Shown here piece by piece: positions 10,515 through 19,746 of a DNA stretch of 64,000 nucleotides. Within the stretch, counting starts at the first letter, position 1. Each line of letters begins with the position of its first letter. Source of the DNA: Pseudobdellovibrio exovorus JSS (lineage in GTDB: Bacteria > Bdellovibrionota > Bdellovibrionia > Bdellovibrionales > Bdellovibrionaceae); assembly GCF_000348725.1 (NCBI RefSeq), contig NC_020813.1, forward strand, positions 372,001 through 436,000, written 5' to 3'. The notes under the pieces are model-generated. The model was not told the origin of the DNA. It was given only the letters and a program-made list of their open reading frames with translations, and did not search any database. The position numbers were made by a program, and so were the translations under genes.

Positions 10515-11117
10515 ATGAATCATTTTCTGAAATTATCCTCTGTTGTTGTGTTGGGTTTAGCTCTGGCCTCCTGCGGTCCTAAAGCATTTGTGAAAGGTGA
10601 ATACGATGAAGATATCAATCGTGAAAACCTGATGAATGATCAATGGTCTGAAACAGATATGCAAGTGGCAGTACGTGCGATGGTGAACTCTATGGTAAGT
10701 CATTCGACAATTGCTAATGCGAAGCGTGTACCAGTTGTTATTGTCACAAATTTGCAAAACAAAACCAGCGAACATATTGATACTCAAAACATTATGGATA
10801 TGGTGCGCGTGGATTTAACTCGTTCAGGAAAAGTAGCCTTCGTTGATAAAGAAGCTCGTCAAGATATCGCAGAAGAATATGCATATCAGGGTTCCGGCAC
10901 GACATCTGAAGAGACAAAAAAATCTACAGGTGGTCAAACAGGTGCAGATTTCATTATTAACGGACGCTTAGACTCGATTGTTCAAGAAGTGGGTAAAGAA
11001 AAAACGGTGTACTACAAGTTAACTCTTAACTTAACAAATTTGAAAACGGGTGTGATCGCTTGGACTGATTACAAGCAAATCCGCAAAATGTACAAAAAGA
11101 AAAGCGTTGGTCTTTAA
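10515..11117 (+). CDS. lpoB: LpoB-like lipoprotein, activator of peptidoglycan synthase
   Basis: The product is 200 aa. Its lipoprotein signal peptide ends in ALASC (Cys 20). The mature domain matches the LpoB family: the strand VPVVIVTNLQNKTSEHIDT, then a segment ending in DLTRSGKVAFVD, a TGADFIINGRLDSI strand, and a tail ending in GVIAWTDYKQIRK. In enterobacteria LpoB is an outer-membrane lipoprotein that activates PBP1b. Here the long flexible linker of enterobacterial LpoB is shorter. A strong Shine-Dalgarno AAAGGAG precedes the ATG. The TPR-like lipoprotein gene follows after 22 bases. The symbol is given by homology, not proven orthology. Confidence 0.85.
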   Translation: MNHFLKLSSVVVLGLALASCGPKAFVKGEYDEDINRENLMNDQWSETDMQVAVRAMVNSMVSHSTIANAKRVPVVIVTNLQNKTSEHIDTQNIMDMVRVDLTRSGKVAFVDKEARQDIAEEYAYQGSGTTSEETKKSTGGQTGADFIINGRLDSIVQEVGKEKTVYYKLTLNLTNLKTGVIAWTDYKQIRKMYKKKSVGL

Positions 11118-11139
11118 CAGTCTTTAGTATTTTTTAAAG

Positions 11140-12378
11140 ATGACCAAATTCATTCCGGTTGCACTCTGCTGTTTAGGTTTTTTGCTGACAGGGTGTGCGA
11201 CCCATCAAGGCAAAATAGAAACAGCTCGTGCCGGTCTGATGAGTGGCAACTGCGAAACGGCCTTACCTCAACTTGAAAAACTCAGTGCAGAAGAAGGCGA
11301 TAACCAGCTCCTTTATTTAATGGAGTATGGATCGGCTTTACAAATCTGTAAGGAATACCAAAAAAGTAATGAAGTTTTTTTGAAGGCGGATCGGCTGAGT
11401 GAGCAAATCGACTATCATTCAGTGTCACGAATCGTGGGAGCAACGTTACTAAATGAAGAGATGATCCAATATAAAGGTGATATCTTTGAACGCTTATTTA
11501 TTAACGTATCGGCGGCCTTAAACTTTTTAGAGTTAGGTCAGTTAGATGATGCGATGGTGGAAGTTCGCCGTATTCATGAAAAATACAATCGTTTTACAGC
11601 CGAAGAAAAAAACAGTTTTGAACTGAATTCTTTTGCACAGTATTTAGCTGGAATGATTTATGAGGTTAATGGCCAGTTCGATGATGCCTGTATCGCCTAT
11701 CAAAGTTCATACAAACTGGATAACACCTATCGAAATGTGGGATTAGATATGCTTTCGGCTTGTTGGCGTGCTCGTCGTTATCAAGAGTACGAACGCTTAG
11801 CCAAAGAGATGTTACTAATTGAATCTGAAGTGGATTACGTCAAAAGAAAAAATAAAAACGAAGTGATAATCGTTTATCTTCAGGGACTTGGGCCACGAAA
11901 AACCATGCGTGGTGCAGAGGGTTCTTTGCCTCATCTGAGTCCCACATACAATGTGACCCAGCAAATAGTTGCGAACTATGAAGATCAGAAAAAAAAGCCC
12001 CAAAGTCAGACGAGTCGATCTGTGTACAGTGTGCAAAATGCAGCGATTGCAACGTTAGAGGCCGACTACAATGCTTTGGCTTTACGACGTATCGGAGCGC
12101 GCGTGGCCAAAGAAGTTGTAGCCGATCAGATACGTCAAAAAGATGAAGCGTTGGGAAATGTGGCTTTGCTTGTGATGCTCTTGGCAGAACGTGCGGACTT
12201 ACGCAACTGGAGTCTATTGCCCGAGGGTGTGCAGGTCTTGCGACTGAATCCTAAGGCGGGCAGTACGATTGAAGTTACAGGTCTCAGCCGTGATCACACA
12301 CGGACGGAGGATATGGGAACCATTGATCTGTCATTAAATCCAAAGAAAAGAATTTATCTATTAAGAAGTGTCCGTTAG
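11140..12378 (+). CDS. TPR-like lipoprotein partner of LpoB-like protein
   Basis: The product is 412 aa with lipobox LLTGC (Cys 19). The N-terminal two thirds are helical repeats of TPR character, for example ALPQLEKLSAEEGDNQLLYL and ACIAYQSSYKLDNTYRN. The C-terminal part is different and probably beta-rich. It resembles the COG3014 type of lipoproteins often found beside LpoB-like genes, an assignment made from memory of that family. Co-transcription with lpoB is likely from the 22-base spacing. It may act in outer-membrane control of peptidoglycan synthesis. Its stop codon abuts a long palindrome. Confidence 0.7.
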   Translation: MTKFIPVALCCLGFLLTGCATHQGKIETARAGLMSGNCETALPQLEKLSAEEGDNQLLYLMEYGSALQICKEYQKSNEVFLKADRLSEQIDYHSVSRIVGATLLNEEMIQYKGDIFERLFINVSAALNFLELGQLDDAMVEVRRIHEKYNRFTAEEKNSFELNSFAQYLAGMIYEVNGQFDDACIAYQSSYKLDNTYRNVGLDMLSACWRARRYQEYERLAKEMLLIESEVDYVKRKNKNEVIIVYLQGLGPRKTMRGAEGSLPHLSPTYNVTQQIVANYEDQKKKPQSQTSRSVYSVQNAAIATLEADYNALALRRIGARVAKEVVADQIRQKDEALGNVALLVMLLAERADLRNWSLLPEGVQVLRLNPKAGSTIEVTGLSRDHTRTEDMGTIDLSLNPKKRIYLLRSVR

Positions 12379-12429
12379 GTGCCAGGCCGTGTTTACGGAC
12401 ACAGTGCGTCCGTAAACACGGCCTGGCAC
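12379..12429. repeat. 22-bp perfect palindrome, REP-like
   Basis: Two 22-base arms (starting GTGCCAGGCCG at 12379 and ending CGGCCTGGCAC at 12429) flank a 7-base loop. The element begins on the base after the stop codon of the preceding gene. GTGCCAGGC/GCCTGGCAC ends are typical of extragenic palindromes moved by RAYT transposases. No second copy was seen in this window. It is followed by an A-run, not a T-run, so it is not a classical terminator for the + strand gene. Confidence 0.6.
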
Positions 12430-12430
12430 C

Positions 12431-12462
12431 AAAAAAAAGGCCAGCAAAAGCTGACCTTTTTT
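12431..12462 (-). terminator. rho-independent terminator for phaR
   Basis: On the minus strand GGTCAGC-TTTT-GCTGGCC forms a stem (with one G-U pair) followed by eight T residues. It lies 28 bases beyond the phaR stop. Read on the plus strand it also has a T-run, so it probably stops the LpoB operon as well. Confidence 0.8.
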
Positions 12463-12489
12463 ATTATTCACTGAATGTGAAGTTAGAAA

Positions 12490-13044
12490 CTACGGATTGA
12501 AACCTTGATTGTTGCTTGGCAACGGAAGGTTCGGAGTTTCATCTTCTTGGTTCAAACCAGGAAGAACAGTCGCTTTTTCAGCAACCGCTTTCGAAGTTGA
12601 ATCTGTGTTCAAGCGAGCTGCAGTAGCAACGCGGTTGTCAGCAGTTTGTTTTAAATCATCAGTCGATACGCGATCGATATTCACGCTAACAGTAGCTTGC
12701 TTCGTCATGTAGTCGATTGGGAAAGCACCAAGTTTAGCTAAGTAGCTAGAGATGCTACCATTGCCGTTTTGGATGATTTCGCGAAGAGTGAAAAGCGGAG
12801 CGTACTGAGAAGCTTTTTTCTCTGATTCAAAGATGATTTGCGTCAAAGTAGCTGCCGTGATGTCATTTTTTGATTTATTGTCGATCACCATAACTTCTTC
12901 GTTAGAGCGAATCATTTTTGCAATATCATCCAGAGTCACGTAGCAGCTTTGTTGAGTGTCATATAACTTACGATTTTGGTAGCGTTTGATAATTTTAACT
13001 TTTGCGCTTGGTTTTACGCTTAAGTTTTCCATTTGGTTCATCAC
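12490..13044 (-). CDS. phaR: polyhydroxyalkanoate synthesis regulator PhaR-like
   Basis: The product is 184 aa. Its N-terminal half (about residues 14-80) is the PHB/PHA accumulation regulator DNA-binding domain: IIKRYQNRKLYDTQQSCYVT, then DIAKMIRSNEEVMVID and a segment ending in LTQIIFE. PhaR proteins bind DNA and PHA granules and repress phasin and PHA genes. The C-terminal region is a Thr/Asp/Asn-rich tail of low conservation. Its minus-strand Shine-Dalgarno GGGGAGG lies 9 bases before the ATG at 13044; a second Met follows at once. No PHA genes are in the window. Confidence 0.9.
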   Translation of the reverse strand: MMNQMENLSVKPSAKVKIIKRYQNRKLYDTQQSCYVTLDDIAKMIRSNEEVMVIDNKSKNDITAATLTQIIFESEKKASQYAPLFTLREIIQNGNGSISSYLAKLGAFPIDYMTKQATVSVNIDRVSTDDLKQTADNRVATAARLNTDSTSKAVAEKATVLPGLNQEDETPNLPLPSNNQGFNP

Positions 13045-13437
13045 AATGGCCTCCCCTTATGTGGCTTTTGTTTAGTCTAGCTAAGAGCTTAAAACTAAAG
13101 CTTTTTGCCTACTTATTACCCGCGCAAATTAGCCCTGCCGCCACCCCTTGTCAAGCAACACCAAGCGAATAATTCGCAAATATTTCACTCAGCTCTTTTA
13201 TATAAGATCTGAGGTCTAGTTCGTCGAAGAAAGTCCAGTTTTTTGAATCTGAGTTCTGAAAATATAAAGTTATTTCATATAGTTATATTAAACAAAAAAT
13301 AAGATAGAAAATCTCTATGGCCCTCGGAACAGAATGGGTAGGCCTAAGTCTAGATATACATAAAATGAACATTTTTTGATCATTTCACTCTCACCCTAAA
13401 GGCGAATTTGTCCGAAAAGCTTTTAAAGGAAGCTTTC
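13045..13437. other. divergent intergenic region, AT-rich
   Basis: This 393-base gap separates divergent phaR and the TPR lipoprotein gene and must hold both promoters. It is AT-rich, especially 13255-13310. I saw no convincing hexamer pair, RNA gene or repeat. A TTG-started extension from 13408 is in frame with the next gene but was not chosen as the start. Confidence 0.5.
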
Positions 13438-15276
13438 ATGTTTACAATAAACAAGACACTCTTACAGGCCATTGTTCTTCTTTCGATCACAGGCTGCGCT
13501 GGTTCAGGTCACTACTTTTACGACTCGGCACTCAATGATAAAAATCGCGCACCATCTTCATTGGCTCTTCCAGAAGCATTTGAACCTACGATCACGACAA
13601 TTGATTCGATGAGGAATCAAGCACAGGCAGACTTCTTATTTTTAAAATCCGAGATGCAGTCGAATGCAGGTCACGGAGCTGCGGCCATTGAAACCCTTAA
13701 AGCGGCTTTGGTATTTGATCCCGAGTCAGCAACGTTCATGCAAAAAATAGCAATCGAACACTATCGTGAAGGTAAAGTGATGCAGGCGATTGTTTGGGCA
13801 CGCAAAGCTTATGAGCAATCTCCAGAAAGACGTGATCTCACTTTGCTGTATGCTGGTTTGTTAACCACAACTAAAGAGTTCGCCTCTGCGGAAGTATTAT
13901 ACCAAAAATTGATTAGTGCGGATAAGACAGATGCAGAAGCTCATCTTTACTTGGGTGCTGTGTACACAGAACAGAAAAAATTCGCGAAGGCTTTGAAGGC
14001 GTTCACAGCGCTTGAAAAATTACCAACGAATTCATCTACTCACTTGGCGCATTATTACAAGGCCCGTATCCATGCTGAAAACAATCAAGCTCAGCAAAGC
14101 AAAGAAGAGCTAAGAAAAACAGTCGCTGTAAAACCTGATTTTATAGAAGCGGTATTGTTATTAGGACAGATCATTCAACAGACAGAATCTGCGCCAAAGG
14201 CTTTTGCCTTCTATGAAAAGCATCAACAGCAGCATGGACCAAATGCTAAATTAGCAGAAGTTCTGTCGCAGCATTATATCACTGTAGGAAATTACGATAA
14301 AGCTTATGAACAGCTTGAGATTGTAGACAAAGCGGCTGAAGGACAAATTCAAGTAAAATTGAAAATGGCTTTGATCTTGATTGAAAAGAAAATGTTTGAT
14401 CCAGCTATTGCGAAATTAAATGAAATTTTAGAAGTAGCACCAGATTCAGATAAAGTGCGCTTTTATCTTTCTGCTGTGTATGAAGAAAAGAAAGATTTTG
14501 CAAAAGCTTACGAAGAATATATGAAAATCGAGCCAGACAGTGGTTTCTTTGCTGATGCACGCTTGCATGCGGCTTACTTATCAAAAGTTATGGATAAACC
14601 ACAACAAGGTATTGGGGTGCTAAAAGCGGTATTAGAGCAAAAGGTAGAAAATCCACAGGTTTTCTTTTTGCTGTCACAGCTTTTTGAAGAAACGAAAGAT
14701 TTTGAAAATGCTCTCTATACATTGAAAAAAGCCCAAGAAGAATTTCCTTCTCATATACAAGTGTACTACTTCATGGGTGCTATTCAGGATCAGATGGATT
14801 TAAAAGAAGACATGTTAGTGAACATGAAAAAGGTCGTTGAGTTAGACTCTAATCATGCACAGGCTTTGAACTACTTGGCCTACACATGGGCTGAGCGTGG
14901 CGAAAATCTAGAGCAGGCAGAAGAGTACGCTCGTCGTGCCGTGAAAAAAGCTCAGAAAGACATCTACATATTAGATACTTTAGGTTGGGTTCTTTTCAAA
15001 AAAGGTCAGTATAAGCAAGCCGTTGAAATTTTAGAAAAAGCACATGCTTTGAATCCAAGTGTGAGTATCGTGTCAGAGCACTTAGGGGATGTGTACAGTA
15101 AATTGAATATGAATGCGAAAGCAAAACAGCAATTCCTACGTGCCGTTGAAAACGAAGAGAACGTGGCGAAACAACAAGAGATTCGCAATAAATTGGCTCA
15201 GGTGGAAGACAGAATTAAAGGTGTGCGAGTGCCGTCTTCAGTCGAGTTCGGTTTAAATACAGATGTGTCGCCGTAA
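13438..15276 (+). CDS. TPR-repeat lipoprotein
   Basis: The product is 612 aa. The ATG at 13438 was chosen because AAAGGAAG lies just upstream and gives a correct lipoprotein signal with lipobox ITGC (Cys 20). A TTG at 13408 would bury the signal. The rest is an array of about a dozen TPR-like helix pairs, clear examples being DAEAHLYLGAVYTEQKKFAK and TLGWVLFKKGQYKQAVEILE, up to a short tail. Such proteins are outer-membrane or periplasmic scaffolds, for instance in envelope assembly. The 3' end overlaps the convergent membrane protein gene by 62 bases. No partner is identifiable. Confidence 0.85.
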   Translation: MFTINKTLLQAIVLLSITGCAGSGHYFYDSALNDKNRAPSSLALPEAFEPTITTIDSMRNQAQADFLFLKSEMQSNAGHGAAAIETLKAALVFDPESATFMQKIAIEHYREGKVMQAIVWARKAYEQSPERRDLTLLYAGLLTTTKEFASAEVLYQKLISADKTDAEAHLYLGAVYTEQKKFAKALKAFTALEKLPTNSSTHLAHYYKARIHAENNQAQQSKEELRKTVAVKPDFIEAVLLLGQIIQQTESAPKAFAFYEKHQQQHGPNAKLAEVLSQHYITVGNYDKAYEQLEIVDKAAEGQIQVKLKMALILIEKKMFDPAIAKLNEILEVAPDSDKVRFYLSAVYEEKKDFAKAYEEYMKIEPDSGFFADARLHAAYLSKVMDKPQQGIGVLKAVLEQKVENPQVFFLLSQLFEETKDFENALYTLKKAQEEFPSHIQVYYFMGAIQDQMDLKEDMLVNMKKVVELDSNHAQALNYLAYTWAERGENLEQAEEYARRAVKKAQKDIYILDTLGWVLFKKGQYKQAVEILEKAHALNPSVSIVSEHLGDVYSKLNMNAKAKQQFLRAVENEENVAKQQEIRNKLAQVEDRIKGVRVPSSVEFGLNTDVSP

Positions 15277-15763
15277 TAGCGAATACAATTTTCCAATCCG
15301 CAGAAAGTAGCGGAATAAAAGAAAAAATGAACAGGATCAGCGTGATTTGTAGAAACTCACGCTGATTTTTTTTAAGATGACTAAACGCCATTTGCCATGC
15401 CGGTAAAACTTTAAAATCTGCAGTTTGCAAAAAGTAGTAGCTAAAAACCAACTGCAAATTTGTGATTGCACTGAGGCAAATCACCACGCTTCCAGCCATC
15501 AGAACTAGGAAGATGTGTTTTTCTTTTAGATAAATCAGAAGCAATGAATGTATAGCGCCCCAGAATAAAATGAGTGGTAGTGACATCGCAAATAGGCGTA
15601 AAGCGCCCCATTGAGCTTTTTTTGTTAAAGTGATTCCATGAATCAGCAATGACAGTTGCAGCGCAACTGCCAGTCCAATCAAGGCTCCTCCGCTGAAGTT
15701 GGCAAGAATCAACACAGCGCAAGCCACGACAAACAGTAGTAAGTGGCGTAATTTTAATTGCAT
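15215..15763 (-). CDS. hypothetical integral membrane protein
   Basis: The product is 182 aa and strongly hydrophobic, with about five predicted membrane segments (near residues 8-22, 25-43, 54-75, 82-110 and 140-170). No family is recognised. It overlaps the 3' end of the TPR lipoprotein gene by 62 bases on the opposite strand. Its start lies close to the divergent lipoprotein gene, with about 30 bases between ATG and GTG, so the promoters must overlap those coding starts. The long overlap slightly lowers confidence, but the unbroken transmembrane pattern supports a real gene. Confidence 0.55.
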   Translation of the reverse strand: MQLKLRHLLLFVVACAVLILANFSGGALIGLAVALQLSLLIHGITLTKKAQWGALRLFAMSLPLILFWGAIHSLLLIYLKEKHIFLVLMAGSVVICLSAITNLQLVFSYYFLQTADFKVLPAWQMAFSHLKKNQREFLQITLILFIFSFIPLLSADWKIVFAITATHLYLNRTRLKTALAHL

Positions 15764-15793
15764 TTAACGAGTATAGTATCTTTAATTAAAAGG

Positions 15794-16420
15794 GTGAACA
15801 AAGAAAAATTAAGACATCTTTTTCTTTTTATGATTCTTGGATTGATATGGTCAGGATGCTCTAAGAAGTCCGTTGAAATCAGCGACACCAGCTCGGCCTA
15901 TCTTATCGAGACAAAAGCGCAAATCAAAAATGATGGCGACACGAATAGTGTGACGATCGAAATCGCGCTCTTGCCACAACAGGCAATACGTATGGAAATT
16001 TCAGCTACGTTAGGAGTTTCTGTTGCGACTGTGGTGATGACACCGACACAGATCAGTTATCTTTTGCACTCGAACAAACAGTTTTACACTGGGCCCTTCC
16101 ATGAAAAAACCTTATACCCAGTATTCAAGAAAAATATAGATCCCACTATTCTGTGGAGAGTGGTTCACGATCAAGTCCCACAATCAGCACAATTAAAATG
16201 TGAAGTGGATGCGGATAAAAGACCTCTTGTCTGTCGTGATTCCGAAGGAACTTTGGTGAAATGGCAGTATTTAGCAGATCATCGTCGCAGAATTGATATT
16301 ACAAGCAATAGGTTTGAGATGAGATGGCTTTTCACCCATCAAAGTGTGATGAGCAATTATCAAAACGAGACCTTCGTCTTGAAAAAGCCAAGCGACTATA
16401 AAGAAATTATCATACGTTAG
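15794..16420 (+). CDS. LolB-like/DUF4292-type lipoprotein
   Basis: The product is 208 aa from the GTG at 15794. This start gives a short lipoprotein signal with lipobox WSGC (Cys 22), whereas the longer TTG start at 15758 would put 12 extra residues in front. The mature part has the layout of the LolB/DUF4292 group: an N-terminal strand region with EIALLPQQAIRMEIS, a central hydrophobic segment, then YTGPFHEKTLYPVF. These proteins bind lipids or lipoproteins at the outer membrane. The assignment is by overall pattern. It lies upstream of prkA with about 100 bases between. Confidence 0.65.
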   Translation: MNKEKLRHLFLFMILGLIWSGCSKKSVEISDTSSAYLIETKAQIKNDGDTNSVTIEIALLPQQAIRMEISATLGVSVATVVMTPTQISYLLHSNKQFYTGPFHEKTLYPVFKKNIDPTILWRVVHDQVPQSAQLKCEVDADKRPLVCRDSEGTLVKWQYLADHRRRIDITSNRFEMRWLFTHQSVMSNYQNETFVLKKPSDYKEIIIR

Positions 16421-16468
16421 ATAGAAGTCGCTAACCGAAAGAACTCAGTGCATAATCATAGTTAACTA

Positions 16469-16508
16469 AGAATCACCACGATTCTCATCTTGAATCTATA
16501 AATTCAAG
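16469..16508 (+). promoter_or_regulatory. two inverted repeats in the prkA leader
   Basis: AGAATC/GATTCT (16469-16485) and CTTGAAT/ATTCAAG (16489-16508) lie back to back, ending just before the GAAAGGAG Shine-Dalgarno of prkA. They may be protein-binding sites or leader hairpins for the operon. Confidence 0.35.
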
Positions 16509-16522
16509 CGAAAGGAGTATCG

Positions 16523-18598
16523 ATGTCATCTGTGAACTTTCGAAGTCTTGTTGAAAAATGGCAATCTCAAAATCCCTCGTCGACGGCGCACTGGAGCGGT
16601 ACTTTTCTTGAGTACTTAGACTTAGTGAAGTCTAATCCGAAGGTGACACGTAATGCCTATCAGCGCATGTACGATATGATTTTGGAATCTGGTACCGAAG
16701 AGTACATTGATTTCAAAAAACACGTTATTCGCTACAAATTTTTCGACGACACTCCTAACAACGGCAAAGATGCTGTCTTTGGGTTAGATGTTCAACTGAT
16801 GAAGTTGGTGAATGTTTTAAAAGCGGCCTCTCTCGGCTACGGGACTGAAAAGCGTGTGATCTTACTTCACGGGCCAGTGGGTTCTGCTAAGTCGACTATC
16901 TGTCGTCGTTTGAAAAAAGGACTAGAAGATTATTCACATTCAGATACAGGTGCGATGTACACCTTTGAATGGATTGACGAGCACGGCAAGTTAGAGGGTC
17001 TATTAGGTAAAGATGTGAAGTCTTTCCAATCGCCGATGAATGAAGAACCTTTATTATTAATTCCTGAAGATATGCGCCAATCTATCTGTGACGAAATCAA
17101 TCGCGGACAGGATGGTCATTATCGTATGAAAATTGTCGGTGAGCTTTGTCCGCCATCGCGCTTTATCTTTAAACATCTGATGGAGCGGTACAACGGCGAC
17201 TTAATGAAAGTACTCACGCATGTTCGTGTGAAAAGACTTTTCATTTCTGAAGCGGATCGTATCGGTATCGGAACTTTCCAACCTAAAGATGAAAAGAATC
17301 AGGACTCAACAGAGCTAACAGGTGATATCAATTACCGCAAGATTGCCGAGTATGGTTCTGACTCTGATCCACGTGCATTTAACTTTGATGGTGAGTTCAA
17401 TGTGGCCAATCGCGGTATGATTGAATTCGTCGAGGTTCTGAAGTTAGATGTGGCGTTCTTGTATGACCTCTTAGGCGCTTCGCAAGAGCATCGTATTAAG
17501 CCGAAGAAATTTGCTCAGACTTATATTGATGAAGTGATTATCGGGCATACGAATGAGCCCGAGTATCGTAAATTACAAGATAATGAGTTCATGGAAGCTC
17601 TTCGCGATCGTACGGTGAAAATCGATATCCCCTACATCACACGTTTAAAAGAAGAAATTAATATCTATAAGAAAGATTTCAATTCGCAGCGCTTGCGTGG
17701 AATTTCCATTGCTCCGCACACCATTGAAATCGCGGCTATGTGGGCGATTCTCACTCGCTTAGAAAAACCGAAAAAAGCGAACCTAACACGTCTTCAAAAA
17801 CTGAAACTTTATAATGGTAAGACTTTGCCAAATTTCACAGAAGACAATGTGAAAGAACTTCGTAAAGAGACCATGCGTGAAGGTTTAGATGGTATTTCCC
17901 CGCGTTACATACAAGATAAATTATCGAATGCTCTTGTGATGGCTCAGCAAATGAATAAGGGGTCGGTAAATCCCTTTATGGTGATGAACGAGCTTGAAAG
18001 CGGTTTGAAACATCACTCTCTTTTATCAAATGACGAATTGAAGCAGGAATACAAAGAGCTTCTTTCTGTTGTGAAGCAAGAGTACGAAGAGATCATCAAA
18101 TCAGAAGTGCAACGCGCGATCAGTGCGGATGATGGCGCCTTACAGCGTCTATGTGCGAATTACATTGATAATGTGAAAGCCTATACTCAGAAAGAAAAAG
18201 TACGCAACCAATTCACAGGCGCTGACGAGGAACCAGATGAAAGATTAATGCGCGCGATCGAAGAAAAAATCGAGATCCCTGAGTCTCGAAAAGAAGACTT
18301 CCGTCGCGAGATCATGAACTACATCGGTGCTTTGGCTATTGATGGTAAGAAATTTAATTACAAAATGAATGAAAGGCTGCATAAGGCCCTTGAGTTAAAG
18401 CTATTTGAAGATCAAAAAGACAGTATTAAGTTAACGTCATTGGTGAGCTCGGTAGCGGACAAGGACACACAAGAAAAAATTGATATTGTGAAGTCGCGTC
18501 TTATTAAAGATTTCGGCTATGACGAAATTTCAGCGACGGACGTATTACACTATGTAGCTAGCATTTTTGCGCGCGGAGATGTGAAGAACAAACAGTAG
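16523..18598 (+). CDS. prkA: PrkA family serine protein kinase (YeaG type)
   Basis: The product is 691 aa, near the family length. PrkA has an AAA+ ATPase domain at the N-terminus and a C-terminal kinase-like part. The Walker A motif GPVGSAKST lies near residue 115, and a conserved PrkA stretch [19 protein letters not shown] follows. Later conserved blocks include [11 protein letters not shown] and [11 protein letters not shown]. In enterobacteria YeaG acts with YeaH and YcgB in starvation and stress adaptation; in Bacillus it acts in sporulation. A strong Shine-Dalgarno precedes the ATG. It heads a three-gene operon with yeaH and spoVR (30- and 14-base gaps). Confidence 0.97.
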   Translation: MSSVNFRSLVEKWQSQNPSSTAHWSGTFLEYLDLVKSNPKVTRNAYQRMYDMILESGTEEYIDFKKHVIRYKFFDDTPNNGKDAVFGLDVQLMKLVNVLKAASLGYGTEKRVILLHGPVGSAKSTICRRLKKGLEDYSHSDTGAMYTFEWIDEHGKLEGLLGKDVKSFQSPMNEEPLLLIPEDMRQSICDEINRGQDGHYRMKIVGELCPPSRFIFKHLMERYNGDLMKVLTHVRVKRLFISEADRIGIGTFQPKDEKNQDSTELTGDINYRKIAEYGSDSDPRAFNFDGEFNVANRGMIEFVEVLKLDVAFLYDLLGASQEHRIKPKKFAQTYIDEVIIGHTNEPEYRKLQDNEFMEALRDRTVKIDIPYITRLKEEINIYKKDFNSQRLRGISIAPHTIEIAAMWAILTRLEKPKKANLTRLQKLKLYNGKTLPNFTEDNVKELRKETMREGLDGISPRYIQDKLSNALVMAQQMNKGSVNPFMVMNELESGLKHHSLLSNDELKQEYKELLSVVKQEYEEIIKSEVQRAISADDGALQRLCANYIDNVKAYTQKEKVRNQFTGADEEPDERLMRAIEEKIEIPESRKEDFRREIMNYIGALAIDGKKFNYKMNERLHKALELKLFEDQKDSIKLTSLVSSVADKDTQEKIDIVKSRLIKDFGYDEISATDVLHYVASIFARGDVKNKQ

Positions 18599-18628
18599 AA
18601 ATAAAGAGTAAGAAGAGACAGGGCAAAC

Positions 18629-19732
18629 ATGGCTATACGCGAAGATCAAAATCGGTTTAGAAATATTATTAAGGGCCGTGTGCGCGACGATTTTAAACGC
18701 TATGTGACCAACGGGGAGCTGATCGGTAAACGCGAAGATGAGTTCGTGAAGATTCCGATTCCCCGTGTAGATATTCCTACTTTTCGCTATGGTCCTAAAC
18801 AAAATGAACAGGGTGTCGGACAAGGTGACGGTGATCCGTCTTCAGGTGATGCTTCTGGGCAATCGGGTAATGGACAAGGCGAAGCGGGCAGTGAATCGGG
18901 TCAGCACATGCTCGAAGTGGAGATCTCTTTAGATGAGCTGGCTGATATCCTTGGTGAAAAGTTAGAACTTCCTAACATTCAACCGAAGGGCGCTAAAAAT
19001 ATCGTGACGGAACGTCATAAATACTCGGGCCTAGCTCCTGTCGGGCCTGAAGGTTTACGTAAATTCAAACAAACCTATAAAAAAGCACTGACACGTTATA
19101 TCTCTTCAGGAACTTACAATCCGACAGATCCTGTTATTGTGCCTATTCGCCGCGACTATCAGTATCGCACTATCAAAAAGACGCAGATGCCTCACACCAA
19201 AGCGGTGGTCATTTATATGATGGACGTTTCAGGTTCAATGGGGGACGAGCAAAAAGAAATCGTCAGATTAGAATCTTTTTGGATTAACACGTGGTTAAAG
19301 AAACACTACAAAGGCTTAGAGACTCGTTTTATTATCCACGATGCTTCTGCAAAAGAAGTAGATGAAAACACGTTTTTCCGTACCAGTGAGTCCGGCGGAA
19401 CTTTGATCAGCTCGGCGTATAAACTGTGTCAGCAAATGATTTTAAGCGATTACGCCACAAGCGAATGGAATATCTATCCCTTTCATTTCAGCGATGGTGA
19501 CAACTGGAGTGGTGAAGACACGCGCCTTTGCTTAAACCTTTTGAAAGAGTTTTTCCTGCCGAATGTAAATGTGTTTTCCTATGGGCAGGTAGAAAGTAAA
19601 TACGGCAGTGGTCAATTCTTAAAAGATCTACAGAAAGAGTTCGCTGAGGACGAGCGTTTGACTCTGAGCCAAATTGAAGATCGCGATAAAATTTTAAACT
19701 CGATCAAAGATTTCTTGGGCAAAGGTAAATAA
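18629..19732 (+). CDS. yeaH: YeaH/YhbH family protein (DUF444), VWA-like
   Basis: The product is 367 aa. The N-terminus carries the typical YeaH block (DQNRFRNIIKGRVRDDFKRY), then a Gly/Ser/Gln-rich low-complexity linker (about 65-92). The C-terminal half has a von Willebrand-like fold, with the MIDAS-type motif MMDVSGSMGDEQ near residue 200. These proteins accompany PrkA and SpoVR across bacteria and are thought to form a functional unit with the kinase. Here the gene sits between the two, with 30 bases to prkA and 14 to spoVR. Confidence 0.95.
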   Translation: MAIREDQNRFRNIIKGRVRDDFKRYVTNGELIGKREDEFVKIPIPRVDIPTFRYGPKQNEQGVGQGDGDPSSGDASGQSGNGQGEAGSESGQHMLEVEISLDELADILGEKLELPNIQPKGAKNIVTERHKYSGLAPVGPEGLRKFKQTYKKALTRYISSGTYNPTDPVIVPIRRDYQYRTIKKTQMPHTKAVVIYMMDVSGSMGDEQKEIVRLESFWINTWLKKHYKGLETRFIIHDASAKEVDENTFFRTSESGGTLISSAYKLCQQMILSDYATSEWNIYPFHFSDGDNWSGEDTRLCLNLLKEFFLPNVNVFSYGQVESKYGSGQFLKDLQKEFAEDERLTLSQIEDRDKILNSIKDFLGKGK

Positions 19733-19746
19733 GAAGTGGGTAGCAC

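Noticed and set aside
12379-12429. Palindrome as terminator of the LpoB operon
   Set aside because: An A-run, not a T-run, follows on the plus strand. The hairpin at 12431-12462 is the better terminator.
13408-13437. TTG start extending the TPR lipoprotein by ten residues
   Set aside because: It would bury the lipoprotein signal. The ATG at 13438 has a better ribosome site.
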